A stretch of 64,000 bases of DNA, taken from the NCBI RefSeq assembly GCF_947494125.1, contig NZ_CANLTU010000013.1, positions 18,035 to 82,034 of the forward strand, given 5' to 3'. The notes beneath the pieces are model-generated. The model did no database searches. It saw only the letters and a list, made by a program, of their open reading frames with translations, and was not told the DNA's origin. Below are positions 1 to 9,020 of the stretch, one piece after another. Position numbers and translations under genes: made by a program. The stretch's first letter is position 1; each line of letters opens with the position of its first letter. This DNA is from an uncultured Tenacibaculum sp. (GTDB lineage: Bacteria; Bacteroidota; Bacteroidia; Flavobacteriales; Flavobacteriaceae).

Positions 1-292
1 AATTTTTGTAAGGTTTTGCTTTTAAATCAAGGCTATCATTTTTAATTAAGTTTATTTTTTTATGAAGGTTTTTCAGATGTTCATTTTTATCTAATGCCTC
101 CTCATAAAGTTTCTCTATAATGTTTGAGTTATATCGACTAGAATATTTACTTATGCTAAAGACATTTTTGTCATTTTCAAGAGTTTCAGGAGTTTCTAAT
201 AAATTTCCCTCATTTTCATTTTGTGTTATTCTTTTATCGCATCCAAAAATCATAATAGATGTAATTATTAGAATTAGAAATTTAGTTTTCAT
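1..292 (-). CDS. Lipoprotein, 3' end beyond window (partial)
   Basis: An open frame reads from an ATG at 292-290 down to base 1 without a stop, so the C-terminus lies outside the window. The first 97 codons start MKTKFLILIITSIMIFGCDK: a short hydrophobic signal followed by a lipobox-like IFGC, so the mature protein should begin at Cys18 and be lipid-anchored. The rest is hydrophilic, rich in Asn, Lys and Glu, and looks helical. I recognise no domain. A 7-bp inverted repeat (AGTATAT/ATATACT, about 307-325) lies just upstream of the start. Being a lipoprotein is inferred from the N-terminus alone. Confidence 0.6.
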   Translation of the reverse strand, partial: MKTKFLILIITSIMIFGCDKRITQNENEGNLLETPETLENDKNVFSISKYSSRYNSNIIEKLYEEALDKNEHLKNLHKKINLIKNDSLDLKAKPYKN

Positions 293-476
293 ATCAATTT
301 TTGTTTAGTATATAGCGAATATACTTAAAAAGTGAGTTTTAACTGATTATAAGGAGAGTTATACATTACCTTTTTAACAGGTTTAGCATAATCTTTTAAA
401 AGTGAGTTATGTCAGACTTTCTTCTAAAAATTTATGAGTATATAAATTGTAAGTTTACCACTATTAATTATTTTAA

Positions 477-600
477 ATTATTTTGCTTCTAATGAAAGGA
501 TTAGTTTCCTTAGAAGCAAAATAATATTTTTATTATAACCAAAATATTATTTTCATTAGAAGCAAATTTTTATTTTCACTCTAATGAAAATAAAATCACG
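477..600. repeat. Cluster of overlapping inverted repeats
   Basis: Bases 477-492 and 510-525 are a perfect 16-bp inverted repeat (arm ATTATTTTGCTTCTAA) around a 17-base loop. A second inverted copy of part of the left arm (TTTGCTTCTAATGAAA, 482-497) lies at 551-566, and a separate hairpin TATTTTCA...TGAAAATA follows at 571-592. The same arm thus occurs three times within 90 bases. This could be a strong bidirectional terminator, a decayed miniature element or a recombination product. I cannot tell which from one copy of the locus. Confidence 0.6.
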
Positions 601-660
601 ATTGTGTATGTTTACTTTTTCTTTTCAAGAACCAAAAATTCAACAAGAAGAATTAGTTAT

Positions 661-690
661 AAAAAGAAAGGCACCAGTATACTGATGCCT
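661..690 (-). terminator. Terminator of the alpha/beta hydrolase gene
   Basis: Bases 670-689 form a nearly perfect 20-base palindrome (GGCACCAGTATACTGATGCC). On the minus strand it is followed by a T-rich run (CCTTTCTTTTT), as in an intrinsic terminator. It lies 23 bases beyond the hydrolase stop codon. Confidence 0.75.
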
Positions 691-716
691 ATATTGAGTT
701 GACTAAAGAGTTTTAT
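661..716. repeat. Direct repeat copy 1 (gene tail plus terminator)
   Basis: About 55 bases here, from the hydrolase stop codon through its terminator, recur at 1707-1766. The shared parts include the 20-base palindrome, the flank ATATTG(A/G)GT and the string ACTAAAGAGT before the stop. The second copy lies behind a different gene, so one is a duplicate of the other. Confidence 0.7.
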
Positions 717-1558
717 TTGGTATAGTCGTATGTATTTGAATAAAAGGTATTGGCTATGTCGTTAAATATTTTAGAGTCATTACGAGGAGCACCATGATTT
801 CTCCCTGGCATTATACAAAGTTGTGCTTTAGGAATATTATTATACATTTCCACAGCATGTTCGTTTTTAATAATATCTCTATCACCAATCATAATTAACA
901 CGGCTGCCTTAATTTTAGCTAATTCAGTATGACTAATGTTAGGCTGATTTAATAGAAGGTCGTCTAATTGTAATTCTTTTTTCCAATCTTTAGAAGTATC
1001 ACCTTTTTTAATCATTTTAAGAGTCTTAGCATGCATTTCTTCAACTTGCTTGCGTGCCCAAGGATTAACGGCTGTAGTATCGGGTCTTAGGTTAGCACCC
1101 ATGGTAATTATTTTATTAATATTTACCTTATTATTGATTCCCATTTTTAAAGCAATAATTCCACCATCACTCCAACCAAGAACATTTATGGTTTTTAATT
1201 TTAGGTGTTTTACAAGAGCTTCTAAATCTTGAGCCATTAAATCGTACGTTAATTTTTTTGTCTTTAATTTAGATTTTCCTTGGCCCCTACTATCAACAGC
1301 AATAATTCGATATTTATTTCTAAAATAGTCAATTTGATATTCCATAGCACTAATATCAGTACCACAACTATGAATAATTAATAAAGGCTCTCCTTCACCG
1401 TATTCTTCATAATATATTTTAGTGCCATTTACTTTTACATGTTTGCCTACCTCTTTGTTGTTACCATAAGGTGTGCTTAATTTTTGTTGTGCTAAATTTA
1501 GGCTTGTTTGAAAGATAAAAAGCAATAAAATAGCTTTAAAAAGTATTATTTTTCTCAT
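713..1558 (-). CDS. Secreted alpha/beta hydrolase
   Basis: 281 residues. The N-terminus (MRKIILFKAILLLFIFQTSL, then NLAQQ) is a signal peptide, so the enzyme is probably periplasmic or exported. The core is an alpha/beta-hydrolase fold: an oxyanion-loop region IHSCGTD near residue 64, nucleophile elbow GWSDGG (Ser near 131), an acid in IGDRD near residue 225, and the catalytic His in GRNHG near residue 254. The sequence is closest in feel to proline-iminopeptidase/esterase-like hydrolases, but the substrate cannot be read from it. It is a single gene with its own terminator at 661-690. A remnant of a similar 3' end sits behind the next gene at 1707-1766. Confidence 0.85.
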   Translation of the reverse strand: MRKIILFKAILLLFIFQTSLNLAQQKLSTPYGNNKEVGKHVKVNGTKIYYEEYGEGEPLLIIHSCGTDISAMEYQIDYFRNKYRIIAVDSRGQGKSKLKTKKLTYDLMAQDLEALVKHLKLKTINVLGWSDGGIIALKMGINNKVNINKIITMGANLRPDTTAVNPWARKQVEEMHAKTLKMIKKGDTSKDWKKELQLDDLLLNQPNISHTELAKIKAAVLIMIGDRDIIKNEHAVEMYNNIPKAQLCIMPGRNHGAPRNDSKIFNDIANTFYSNTYDYTK

Positions 1559-1706
1559 TGTGTTTGGATGTGTATATTTTGAATTAATATAATTGTGTTA
1601 AAAGCCGGCAAAGCTAATAGATTCTGATTAAGAATCAAGAAGATTATGCCTCAAAATAAGGATGTTAACCTTTTTTAAAGAGAAAGGAGTTTAAGAAGGA
1701 TCAATT

Positions 1707-1738
1707 AAAAAGAAAAAGGCATCAGTATACTGATGCCT
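1707..1738 (-). terminator. Terminator behind the DinB-like gene
   Basis: Bases 1718-1737 are a perfect 20-base palindrome (GGCATCAGTATACTGATGCC), followed on the minus strand by CTTTTTCTTTTT. It differs from the terminator at 661-690 by one base in the stem and probably arose from it by duplication. Confidence 0.8.
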
Positions 1739-1766
1739 ATATTGGGTCAACTAAAGAGTGTTATTT
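1707..1766. repeat. Direct repeat copy 2 with a hydrolase-like tail
   Basis: This is the partner of 661-716. Read on the minus strand beyond the DinB-like stop, it contains a short in-frame tail SYYTYK* before the repeated terminator. The hydrolase ends in NTYDYTK*. The resemblance suggests the last codons of a lost second hydrolase gene, but the coding similarity is very short. Confidence 0.55.
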
Positions 1767-1785
1767 ATAAGTGTAATAGCTAGGC

Positions 1786-2310
1786 TTATAAATAAAACTC
1801 TTTTAATATTTTTATATGATGTAATTCATGTCCAAGAATATGATAACCTAAAGCCCTTACACTAGTTTGATTCTCATTGGCAGTACCTATACGTTTTAAA
1901 GCATTATTAGAAAACCCATTAAAAAGAGTAATTGTAGAGTGTCTTAAAGCTTCATATTCTTCCATTATATTTTCAATAGTTCTTTCTGAAGTGTCAGAAA
2001 ATAGATTGTAATCATCTTGCTCAAAACCAGGGAAGTTTGTTTTATCGTTTCGGGCAAAAGAAAGCGCTCTGTATCCATATATTCTTTCATCATCTATAAT
2101 GTGAACCAAAACTTCTTTTATAGACCATTTATTTTTCTGATACCTATAATTAAGTTTTTCTTCAGATAAATTATTGATTACATCTTTAGTTTTCTCTAAG
2201 CTAGATTTTAACTGTTGTATTAAAGTTCCATCTTTATTTACCAGTTTCATATACATTTCAGCATAAGAAGGATATTCGTTTTTTAATGGAAATTCAATAT
2301 GTTTTGTCAT
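1786..2310 (-). CDS. DinB family protein
   Basis: 174 residues, no signal peptide. The pattern of a four-helix DinB/YfiT-type protein is visible: a helix with W-S-I-K-E-V-L-V-H-I-I-D-D-E-R around residues 62-76 supplies the first metal-binding His, and the C-terminal GYHILGHELHHI (about 156-167) supplies the others. Family members bind a divalent metal and often act as thiol-dependent transferases or detoxifying enzymes; which reaction this one performs is unknown. Its start lies 26 bases after the saccharopine dehydrogenase stop in the same direction, so the two may be co-transcribed. Confidence 0.8.
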   Translation of the reverse strand: MTKHIEFPLKNEYPSYAEMYMKLVNKDGTLIQQLKSSLEKTKDVINNLSEEKLNYRYQKNKWSIKEVLVHIIDDERIYGYRALSFARNDKTNFPGFEQDDYNLFSDTSERTIENIMEEYEALRHSTITLFNGFSNNALKRIGTANENQTSVRALGYHILGHELHHIKILKEFYL

Positions 2311-2336
2311 TGTATCTAGTTTGCTAAAGGTTTATT

Positions 2337-3707
2337 CTATCCTTTTATACTTTCAGGGTTATAACCTAAATAAGGAACTTCTTTTTCAGCAAAGATAATT
2401 CCATATTCTTCTAGCTCTTTTAAAATAGGCTCATATACTTCTTTGGTAATAGGTATTTGTACCCCAGGAGTTTTAATTTCTCCATTTAATATTTTTAAAG
2501 CAGCCATAGCAACAGGCAAACCAACAGTTTTAGCCATTGCAGTATAGGTTTGATCATCACCTTTAATAATCATGCTGCTCTCTATTTGTAGTTTTTCCTC
2601 CTTGTATTGGTAACCAAAAATATGTTGCATTACAATCATGTCTTTATCATGATCTTGTAATGTCCATTTATCAGACAAGATTTTTTGTAAAACTTGAGCA
2701 GGAGTTGCATTTTTCAATCCAACTTTTTTATTAGGATTAAAAATATCTAATTCTAAAAATTTATCCCACATAATATCATCTTGATCAATTTTCAAGTATG
2801 AACGGAATTTTAATTCAACAGAATCAGATGGAGAATACGCTAAAAACAAATTAGTAAAATCACGATAGCTTAGATTTTCAGAGTTTTCAATAGTGTACGA
2901 ATCATCAGTCATACCTAATTGAACAAAAACGTTCCAAGCTCTAGAAAAACCAACCTTTCTAATAGTCCCTCTATACATAGTTGGAATATTTTCTAAACCA
3001 TAAATGCTTCTATATTTTAAAGAATCTCTATTAGCATAAGCTTCAAATTTTCCACTACCATTAACAGTTAAAAATTCAGTTCTTCTAAATAATTTATGAT
3101 AAGGAATGTATTTATAAGTTCCTTCTTGTATAAACATAGCAGCACCGCCTTGCCCCGCTAAAACAACATTTCTAGGATTCCAAGTAAATTTATAATTCCA
3201 TAAATTATCATCGCTTTCAGGGGCAACTAAACCTCCTGTGAAAGATTCAAATAATAACATTTTGGCACCACGATCATGAATACGATCAATAATTTGCATG
3301 GCACTCATATGATCAATACCAGGGTCTAAGCCAATTTCGTTCATAAAAACCAAGCCTTTTTCCTTAACAGATTTATCTAAAGCTTGCATTTCATCAGAAA
3401 CATAAGATGCAGTAACCATGTGCTTGTTATAAGTAACACAATCTTTTGCAACTTCAATATGAAAACGAGCAGGAAGCATAGAAATAACAATGTCTGCATT
3501 TTTAATAGCTTCAACACGTTGATCTGCATTAAAAACATCTAAATTAATAGCAGTTGCATTTTTATGATTGTTTGTTTTTTCTTGGGCACTTTCAATAGAA
3601 ACATCACCAATAGTGATGTGTAAATTTTCTTGTGTCGATTTATCTAGTAAATATTTTATAAGGGATGAACTAGATCTACCAGCTCCTATAATTAATATTT
3701 TTCTCAT
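2337..3707 (-). CDS. Saccharopine dehydrogenase family protein
   Basis: 456 residues. An N-terminal Rossmann fold is clear: GAGRSSSSL at residues 8-16 binds NAD(P), and DIVISMLPARFH (about 72-83) follows. The region EIGLDPGIDHMSAM (about 124-137) is typical of the glutamate-forming saccharopine dehydrogenase/homospermidine-synthase-like group. Such enzymes interconvert saccharopine with aminoadipate semialdehyde and glutamate in lysine degradation. That role is expected for this family in flavobacteria but not proven here. The gene is divergent from the DUF423 gene across an 80-base gap. Confidence 0.85.
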   Translation of the reverse strand: MRKILIIGAGRSSSSLIKYLLDKSTQENLHITIGDVSIESAQEKTNNHKNATAINLDVFNADQRVEAIKNADIVISMLPARFHIEVAKDCVTYNKHMVTASYVSDEMQALDKSVKEKGLVFMNEIGLDPGIDHMSAMQIIDRIHDRGAKMLLFESFTGGLVAPESDDNLWNYKFTWNPRNVVLAGQGGAAMFIQEGTYKYIPYHKLFRRTEFLTVNGSGKFEAYANRDSLKYRSIYGLENIPTMYRGTIRKVGFSRAWNVFVQLGMTDDSYTIENSENLSYRDFTNLFLAYSPSDSVELKFRSYLKIDQDDIMWDKFLELDIFNPNKKVGLKNATPAQVLQKILSDKWTLQDHDKDMIVMQHIFGYQYKEEKLQIESSMIIKGDDQTYTAMAKTVGLPVAMAALKILNGEIKTPGVQIPITKEVYEPILKELEEYGIIFAEKEVPYLGYNPESIKG

Positions 3708-3787
3708 TTATAATGTACTTTTGTGGTCTAATAATTTATGGCGACAATATCGCTAAAAAAGTTTAAAATTAAACAAAAATAGCTAAA

Positions 3788-4171
3788 ATGTATAAAAATT
3801 TAACAATAGCGTCGGTTTTAGGAGTAATAGGAGTAATCTTAGGAGCCTTTGGAGCACATGCATTAAAATCGAAATTAACACCAGAAGCAATGCAGAGTTT
3901 TGAAACAGCAGTGCGGTACCAATTTTTACATGTAATTGTACTATTGTTTGTAAATACATACAAAGAGTTTAATTTGAAGCAAAAAAATGCTATTAGTATG
4001 TTTTTAATAGCTGGAATATTGTTGTTTTCTGGATCAATTTATACAATATATTTAATTGGTGTACCAGCCAAAACTATTTGGTTTGTAACTCCATTAGGTG
4101 GAGTTTTACTAATAATAGGTTGGAGTTTGATGGCTTTTCAGTTTCTTAAGAAAGTTATTAAAAAAGAATAG
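3788..4171 (+). CDS. DUF423 family small membrane protein
   Basis: 127 residues, almost entirely hydrophobic, with four predicted membrane segments. The N-terminal stretch VIGVILGAFGAHALKSKL (about 14-31) carries the GAFGAHxL signature of DUF423/YgdD-like inner-membrane proteins, and a conserved R-Y-Q-F-L-H follows near residue 45. The function of the family is not established. The gene is divergent from the saccharopine dehydrogenase gene and precedes pckA by 84 bases that contain a pckA promoter box. Confidence 0.88.
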   Translation: MYKNLTIASVLGVIGVILGAFGAHALKSKLTPEAMQSFETAVRYQFLHVIVLLFVNTYKEFNLKQKNAISMFLIAGILLFSGSIYTIYLIGVPAKTIWFVTPLGGVLLIIGWSLMAFQFLKKVIKKE

Positions 4172-4215
4172 TTGATAAAATTTTTCAATGATTAATGAGT
4201 TTAATCAAAAAGGAC

Positions 4216-4223
4216 TATTTTTG
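4216..4223 (+). promoter_or_regulatory. pckA promoter -7 box
   Basis: TATTTTTG matches the Bacteroidota TAnnTTTG element and lies 32 bases upstream of the pckA ATG. I see no convincing TTG at the usual distance upstream, so only this half is supported. Confidence 0.5.
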
Positions 4224-4255
4224 TCTAAAATTAAACACAACTAAATTATTTTAAG

Positions 4256-5869
4256 ATGACAAATCTTGATACGAAAACGATATCGTTAGACAACTTAGGA
4301 ATTAAAGATGCTACGGTTCGTTATCAATTAACTTCAGACGAGTTACACGACTTAACTATTGAAAAAGGACAGGGAGAGAATACTAGTTTTGGAGCATTAG
4401 CTGTTAAAACAGGTGAGTTTACAGGACGTTCTCCTATGGACCGTTTTATCGTTAAAGACGATATTACAAAGGATGAGATATGGTGGGGAGACATCAATTT
4501 ACCTTTCGATTCGGATAAATTTGATAAATTATATACTAAAGTAACTGATTACCTTTCTAATAAAGAAGTATTTGTACGTGATAGTTATGCATGTGCGGAT
4601 GAAGATTATAAACTAAATATTAGAGTTGTAAATGAGTATCCATGGAGTAACATGTTTGCATATAACATGTTTTTACGTCCAACTGCTGAAGAATTAAAAG
4701 GTTTTTCTCCAGAATGGACAGTGGTTAATGCTCCAGGTTTTATGGCAGATCCAGAAGTTGACGGAACTCGTCAGCATAATTTTGCTATTTTAAACTTCGG
4801 AAAAAAGATTGCTTTAATTGGTGGAACTGGTTATACAGGAGAAATCAAAAAAGGAATTTTCTCAGCATTAAACTTTATTTTACCAGTATTTAAAAATACA
4901 TTACCAATGCACTGTTCTGCAAATGTTGGTAAGGAAGAGGATACAGCTATTTTCTTTGGTTTATCTGGAACAGGAAAAACAACATTATCAACAGATCCAA
5001 ACAGAAGTTTAATTGGAGATGATGAGCATGGTTGGACTTCAGAAAATACAGTTTTTAATTTTGAAGGAGGATGTTATGCTAAAGTAATAGACCTTTCTCA
5101 AGAAAAAGAACCTGAAATCTATGCAGCTATAAAAAAAGGAGCAATTCTTGAAAATATAGTAACAGATGCTGAAGGGAAAGTAGATTTTCATGATACTTCA
5201 ATTACACAAAATACACGTGTAAGTTACCCTATTTATCATATTGAAAATATTAAAAAGCCATCAATAGGAAAAAATCCTAAAAATATCTTTTTCTTAACTG
5301 CAGATGCTTTTGGAGTACTGCCTCCGATCTCAAGGTTAACACCAGGTCAAGCAGCATACCACTTTATTTCAGGATATACAGCAAAAGTTGCTGGTACAGA
5401 GGCAGGAGTTACTGAGCCATTACCAAGTTTTTCAGCTTGTTTCGGAGCGCCATTTATGCCATTACACCCAACTCGTTATGCAGAAATGTTAAGCGAGAAG
5501 ATGAAAGAAACAGGAGTAAACGTATGGTTAGTAAATACAGGATGGTTTGCAGGACCTTACGGAGTTGGTGATAGAATGAAGTTGAAGTACACACGTGCAA
5601 TGATTAATGCAGCATTAAATGGTGGATTACCAGAGGAGATAACTCCAGAGAATTACCACATTCATTCTGTATTTGGTTTAGCGCAACCAAGACAATGTCC
5701 TGGATTACCTTCAGAATTATTAAGCCAACGTCAAGCTTGGAATAATGATGAAGCGTATTATAAAACAGCACATAAATTAGCAGATTCGTTTAAAGCAAAC
5801 TTTAAGCAGTTTGAAGAATATGCTAATGAAGAAATTTTAGCAGGAGGACCACCAAATGTTGAAAAATAA
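4256..5869 (+). CDS. pckA: Phosphoenolpyruvate carboxykinase (ATP)
   Basis: 537 residues, the usual length for the ATP-dependent enzyme. It converts oxaloacetate and ATP to phosphoenolpyruvate, CO2 and ADP, the entry step of gluconeogenesis, in the cytoplasm. The kinase P-loop GLSGTGKTTLS is at about 235-245 and the metal-binding IGDDEHGW follows near 258. GEFTGRSPMDRF near residue 51 and the mid-region RVSYPI near 322 also fit the family. The gene stands alone with a promoter box at 4216-4223 and a terminator at 5879-5906. Confidence 0.97.
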   Translation: MTNLDTKTISLDNLGIKDATVRYQLTSDELHDLTIEKGQGENTSFGALAVKTGEFTGRSPMDRFIVKDDITKDEIWWGDINLPFDSDKFDKLYTKVTDYLSNKEVFVRDSYACADEDYKLNIRVVNEYPWSNMFAYNMFLRPTAEELKGFSPEWTVVNAPGFMADPEVDGTRQHNFAILNFGKKIALIGGTGYTGEIKKGIFSALNFILPVFKNTLPMHCSANVGKEEDTAIFFGLSGTGKTTLSTDPNRSLIGDDEHGWTSENTVFNFEGGCYAKVIDLSQEKEPEIYAAIKKGAILENIVTDAEGKVDFHDTSITQNTRVSYPIYHIENIKKPSIGKNPKNIFFLTADAFGVLPPISRLTPGQAAYHFISGYTAKVAGTEAGVTEPLPSFSACFGAPFMPLHPTRYAEMLSEKMKETGVNVWLVNTGWFAGPYGVGDRMKLKYTRAMINAALNGGLPEEITPENYHIHSVFGLAQPRQCPGLPSELLSQRQAWNNDEAYYKTAHKLADSFKANFKQFEEYANEEILAGGPPNVEK

Positions 5870-5878
5870 ATAGTTTAT

Positions 5879-5906
5879 AAAAGCATCCTTTCGGATGCTT
5901 TTTTTA
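5879..5906 (+). terminator. pckA terminator
   Basis: The stem AAAGCATCC/GGATGCTTT (from 5880) closes on the loop TTTC and is followed by a run of T: a clear intrinsic terminator 10 bases after the pckA stop. Confidence 0.9.
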
Positions 5907-5921
5907 TGCAGAAATACTACC

Positions 5922-5929
5922 TATTTTTG
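5922..5929 (+). promoter_or_regulatory. Adenine deaminase promoter -7 box
   Basis: TATTTTTG (TAnnTTTG type) lies 21 bases before the ATG of the adenine deaminase gene and just after the pckA terminator. This implies independent transcription with a leader of about 15 bases. Confidence 0.5.
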
Positions 5930-5950
5930 TAGTCCCAAAAAAAGTAGATA

Positions 5951-7573
5951 ATGATTGTACAAGGAAATATAGTTGATATAGAGAATAAAAAAATCTATAA
6001 AGGAGAAGTTGAAGTTGAAAACGGAAAGATAAAAGCAATTAGAGAAGCTAATCATGCTGTAGAAAACTATATTCTTCCTGGTTTTGTAGATGCTCATATT
6101 CATATAGAAAGTTCTATGTTAGTGCCATCAGAGTTTGCTAAGATTGCAGTTGTTCATGGTACGGTTGCAACAGTTTCCGATCCACACGAAATAGCGAATG
6201 TATTAGGAGTGAAAGGAGTGGAGTTTATGATTGAGAACGGAAAGAAAGTTCCTTTGAAATTTAATTTTGGAGCGCCTTCTTGTGTACCTGCTACTTCTTT
6301 TGAAAGTGCTGGAGCTATTATTGATTCTGATGACATTAAAAAAATGATGGAAAATCCAGATATCAAGTATTTAGCTGAAATGATGAATTATCCAGGAGTT
6401 ATTTATCAAGATGAAGAGGTATTAAAGAAAATTGCTTGGGCAAAACATTACAACAAACCAGTAGATGGTCATGCACCAGGGGTACGAGGAGAAGACTTAG
6501 ATAAATATATTGCAGCAGGTATTTATACAGATCATGAATGCTTTACGTATGAAGAAGCTTTAGAGAAACTTCAAAAAGGAATGAAAGTGATTATTCGAGA
6601 AGGAAGTGCAGCTAAAAACTTCGAAGCACTAATTGATTTATTACCGGAGCATTATGAAAACATGATGTTTTGTTCAGATGACAAACACCCTGATGATTTA
6701 TTAGTTGGGCATTTAAATGAGTTATGTGAAAGAGCAGTTGCTAAAGAGATTGACCTTTTTAAAGTATTAAAAGCAGCATGTATAAACCCTGTAAAACATT
6801 ATAACTTAGATGTAGGGTTGTTACAAGAAGGTGACGATGCAGATTTTATTGTAACTGAAGATCTAAAGAACTTTAAAGTGTTACAAACCTATATTAACGG
6901 TGAATTAGTTGCAGATAAAGGACAATCATTTGTTGAGCATGTAGATTTTGAAGTGCTGAATAATTTTGATACTGATAAAAAGAATATTGCCGACTTTGAG
7001 TTTCATTCTGCATCAGATAAAATAAGAGTAATAGAAGCATTAGATGGCGAATTAGTTACCAATGAAATAGAAGTAGATTCTTTAATAAAAGATGGTAATT
7101 TGATTTCTAATACTGAAAGCGATGTATTAAAAATGACGGTAGTAAATCGTTATAAAAACGCGGAACCATCAATAGCATTCATTAAGAATTTTGGATTAAA
7201 AGAAGGAGCGATTGCAAGTTCTGTAGGACATGATTCTCATAATATCATTGCTGTTGGAGTTTCTGATGAAGCTATCTGTAAAGCAGTAAACTTATTAATA
7301 GAAAATAAAGGAGGAGTTTGTGCTGTTTCAAATACTGAAGAAAAAATAGTTTCTCTTCCAGTAGCAGGAATTATGTCTGATAAACCAGCTGAAGAAATAG
7401 GTAAAGCCTATGCTGAATTAGATGCTATGGCAAAACAGATGGGAAGTAAATTACGTGCTCCATATATGACTTTGTCGTTTATGGCATTGTTAGTAATACC
7501 GTCATTAAAACTATCGGATAAGGGGTTGTTTGATGGTAATACATTTCAATTTACATCTCTTGAAGTAAAATAA
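5951..7573 (+). CDS. ade: Adenine deaminase
   Basis: 540 residues, an amidohydrolase-superfamily enzyme that converts adenine to hypoxanthine and ammonia in purine salvage (cytoplasmic). The metal-binding DAHIHIES is at about 48-55, GHAPGV near 173, DHECFT near 195 and [10 protein letters not shown] near 240. The C-terminal half carries the adenine-deaminase domain with [12 protein letters not shown] near 425. Length and motif order match bacterial Ade rather than eukaryotic-type adenosine deaminase. It has its own promoter box and a strong terminator at 7590-7633. Confidence 0.95.
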   Translation: MIVQGNIVDIENKKIYKGEVEVENGKIKAIREANHAVENYILPGFVDAHIHIESSMLVPSEFAKIAVVHGTVATVSDPHEIANVLGVKGVEFMIENGKKVPLKFNFGAPSCVPATSFESAGAIIDSDDIKKMMENPDIKYLAEMMNYPGVIYQDEEVLKKIAWAKHYNKPVDGHAPGVRGEDLDKYIAAGIYTDHECFTYEEALEKLQKGMKVIIREGSAAKNFEALIDLLPEHYENMMFCSDDKHPDDLLVGHLNELCERAVAKEIDLFKVLKAACINPVKHYNLDVGLLQEGDDADFIVTEDLKNFKVLQTYINGELVADKGQSFVEHVDFEVLNNFDTDKKNIADFEFHSASDKIRVIEALDGELVTNEIEVDSLIKDGNLISNTESDVLKMTVVNRYKNAEPSIAFIKNFGLKEGAIASSVGHDSHNIIAVGVSDEAICKAVNLLIENKGGVCAVSNTEEKIVSLPVAGIMSDKPAEEIGKAYAELDAMAKQMGSKLRAPYMTLSFMALLVIPSLKLSDKGLFDGNTFQFTSLEVK

Positions 7574-7589
7574 AGAATAATAAAATTAT

Positions 7590-7633
7590 AAAAAAAGCTT
7601 GTTTAACTATTAATTAAACAAGCTTTTGTTTTT
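7590..7633. terminator. Bidirectional terminator between ade and the GH64-like gene
   Basis: The arms AAGCTTGTTTAA and TTAAACAAGCTT flank a short loop, with an A-run before and a T-run after. It can serve both the ade transcript (+) and the converging minus-strand gene. Confidence 0.88.
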
Positions 7634-7658
7634 TATGAAAGTTGTAGTTAGTATTGTA

Positions 7659-8987
7659 TTATAATGGAACTTCAACATTAAAAAATGAAACCTCAAGCGT
7701 ATTTACCTTAGCAGGGTCTAAAGAAACTTGTACAGCAGAGAAACGATCTGAATACGCAAAGTTATAAGCATCAGATAATTCTTGCAAAGTTTCGGCATAC
7801 TCGTTATAATACCCCTTGTTATTTTGTAAGTTTCCAAATAATTCTGTGTTTGGTATTTTACTAAACCAATTACTACTTTTCATAGCTCCAGCCTGTGTTC
7901 CGTTTATAGAAGTGGTAGAACCAATAGCACCAATATTAAAACCAGCTAATAAATCTCCAGTAATCCAACCGTAAACATTGTTAGCAGGACTTTGTTTTGC
8001 GGCTCCATTTAAAGAAAACATAGCATTGGCTCCATAAATTCCATTCGGGTTGATTAAATCTTCTTTTTTGTAAAGCATAGTAGTAGCGTTACCACCAACA
8101 GTTCCACTTAATGAGATGTCTAAACTATCATCTATAATTGCAGTTAAATTATAATCTTGCGGACTCTGTGATCCAGAAGAAGGAACATTTGGTCCTACAC
8201 CGTTAAAATGACCAGCGATATTTGCAATTACACCTTTTCCTAATCCATTTATAGAAACCGCATTTGCTTTAGGAGCTGTTCCAAAGTTATCATTTAAGTA
8301 TGTTAAGTACGAATCAAAAAGATGATATGGTGTAATTGGAACTCCACCTACTGGAGGATATGAAGAAGGTCCTATAATTCTAGCAAATCCAGATCCTGGT
8401 TGATCTGAGTGTTGTTTAAAACTTCCAGGAACCAAAGCAGGTTTTGCATTTGCTAAACCAGATTTAGGAGGTTGTGTTAAAGCACTTAAAGCATTATATA
8501 CCTGAGTTGTAGAAACACCTTGTTTTAATCCGTAATCTGTTTGTACAGGAGTTGCTCCGTTAAGTGAAGTTTCTAATTTCATAGGAATACTCCAATAATC
8601 TATACTTGTTAAATCTGCAACATCGGTAGCAGCACCATTAAAAGTAAGCTCCATTTTATCATATCTCAAGAAGAAGTTTTCATCAGTAATGTTTTGAGCA
8701 GGTTCGTAGTATGCATCTAATACTTTCCATGGTTGACTGAAACAAACATAAATTCGTCCACTAAAATTAGTTATTTGTACACCTTCCTTTAATTCTTCAT
8801 AAGTATACCAATTTCCATGACCTGCAACCGTATTTAATGGTTTGATGTCAATTTCTAAAGGTTCTAAATCCCCAGCTTTATAACTAATGTTAAATTCATT
8901 GTTAGCGCTTCCTGAAACAAAACCAATATAAATATCTTTTTGGGTAGCATCGTTTCCTTTGTTAAATATTACGTTTAATGTGCTCAT
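7659..8987 (-). CDS. GH64-like beta-1,3-glucanase, no signal peptide
   Basis: 442 residues. The region from about 75 to 140 (RIYVCFSQPW, then YDKMELTFNG, then DLTSIDYWSIPMKLE) follows the thaumatin-like domain of glycoside hydrolase family 64. Glu113 and Asp130 fall where that family has its catalytic Glu and Asp, and the spacing is nearly the same. GH64 enzymes cut beta-1,3-glucans such as laminarin. No signal peptide or type IX sorting domain is visible, which is odd for a glucanase. The C-terminal half is Gly/Asn/Ser-rich and beta-like. It is the last minus-strand gene of a locus of small unknown proteins, separated from them by a terminator at 9021-9056. The GH64 assignment is by pattern only. 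Confidence 0.6.
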   Translation of the reverse strand: MSTLNVIFNKGNDATQKDIYIGFVSGSANNEFNISYKAGDLEPLEIDIKPLNTVAGHGNWYTYEELKEGVQITNFSGRIYVCFSQPWKVLDAYYEPAQNITDENFFLRYDKMELTFNGAATDVADLTSIDYWSIPMKLETSLNGATPVQTDYGLKQGVSTTQVYNALSALTQPPKSGLANAKPALVPGSFKQHSDQPGSGFARIIGPSSYPPVGGVPITPYHLFDSYLTYLNDNFGTAPKANAVSINGLGKGVIANIAGHFNGVGPNVPSSGSQSPQDYNLTAIIDDSLDISLSGTVGGNATTMLYKKEDLINPNGIYGANAMFSLNGAAKQSPANNVYGWITGDLLAGFNIGAIGSTTSINGTQAGAMKSSNWFSKIPNTELFGNLQNNKGYYNEYAETLQELSDAYNFAYSDRFSAVQVSLDPAKVNTLEVSFFNVEVPL

Positions 8988-9001
8988 AATGTGTAGTATA
9001 G

Positions 9002-9014
9002 TTTGGTTAGTAAA
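9002..9014 (-). promoter_or_regulatory. Leader motif of the GH64-like gene
   Basis: On the minus strand the leader contains ACTAACCAAACT, 15 bases or so before the ATG. The same string lies upstream of the six-codon frame at 10502-10522, and related ones precede the other small genes of this locus. Whether it is a regulatory site or a trace of gene duplication is open. Confidence 0.4.
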
Positions 9015-9020
9015 TGGTGA

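Larger units (their letters stand above)
293..712. other. Intergenic region with inverted repeats, no gene
   Basis: This 420-base stretch between the lipoprotein start and the end of the hydrolase gene has no credible reading frame on either strand. It holds the inverted-repeat cluster at 477-600 and the minus-strand terminator at 661-690, both listed separately. Confidence 0.6.

Noticed and set aside
120..308. Plus-strand 62-codon frame
   Set aside because: It overlaps the minus-strand lipoprotein gene, which has a signal peptide and lipobox; the plus frame has no such features.
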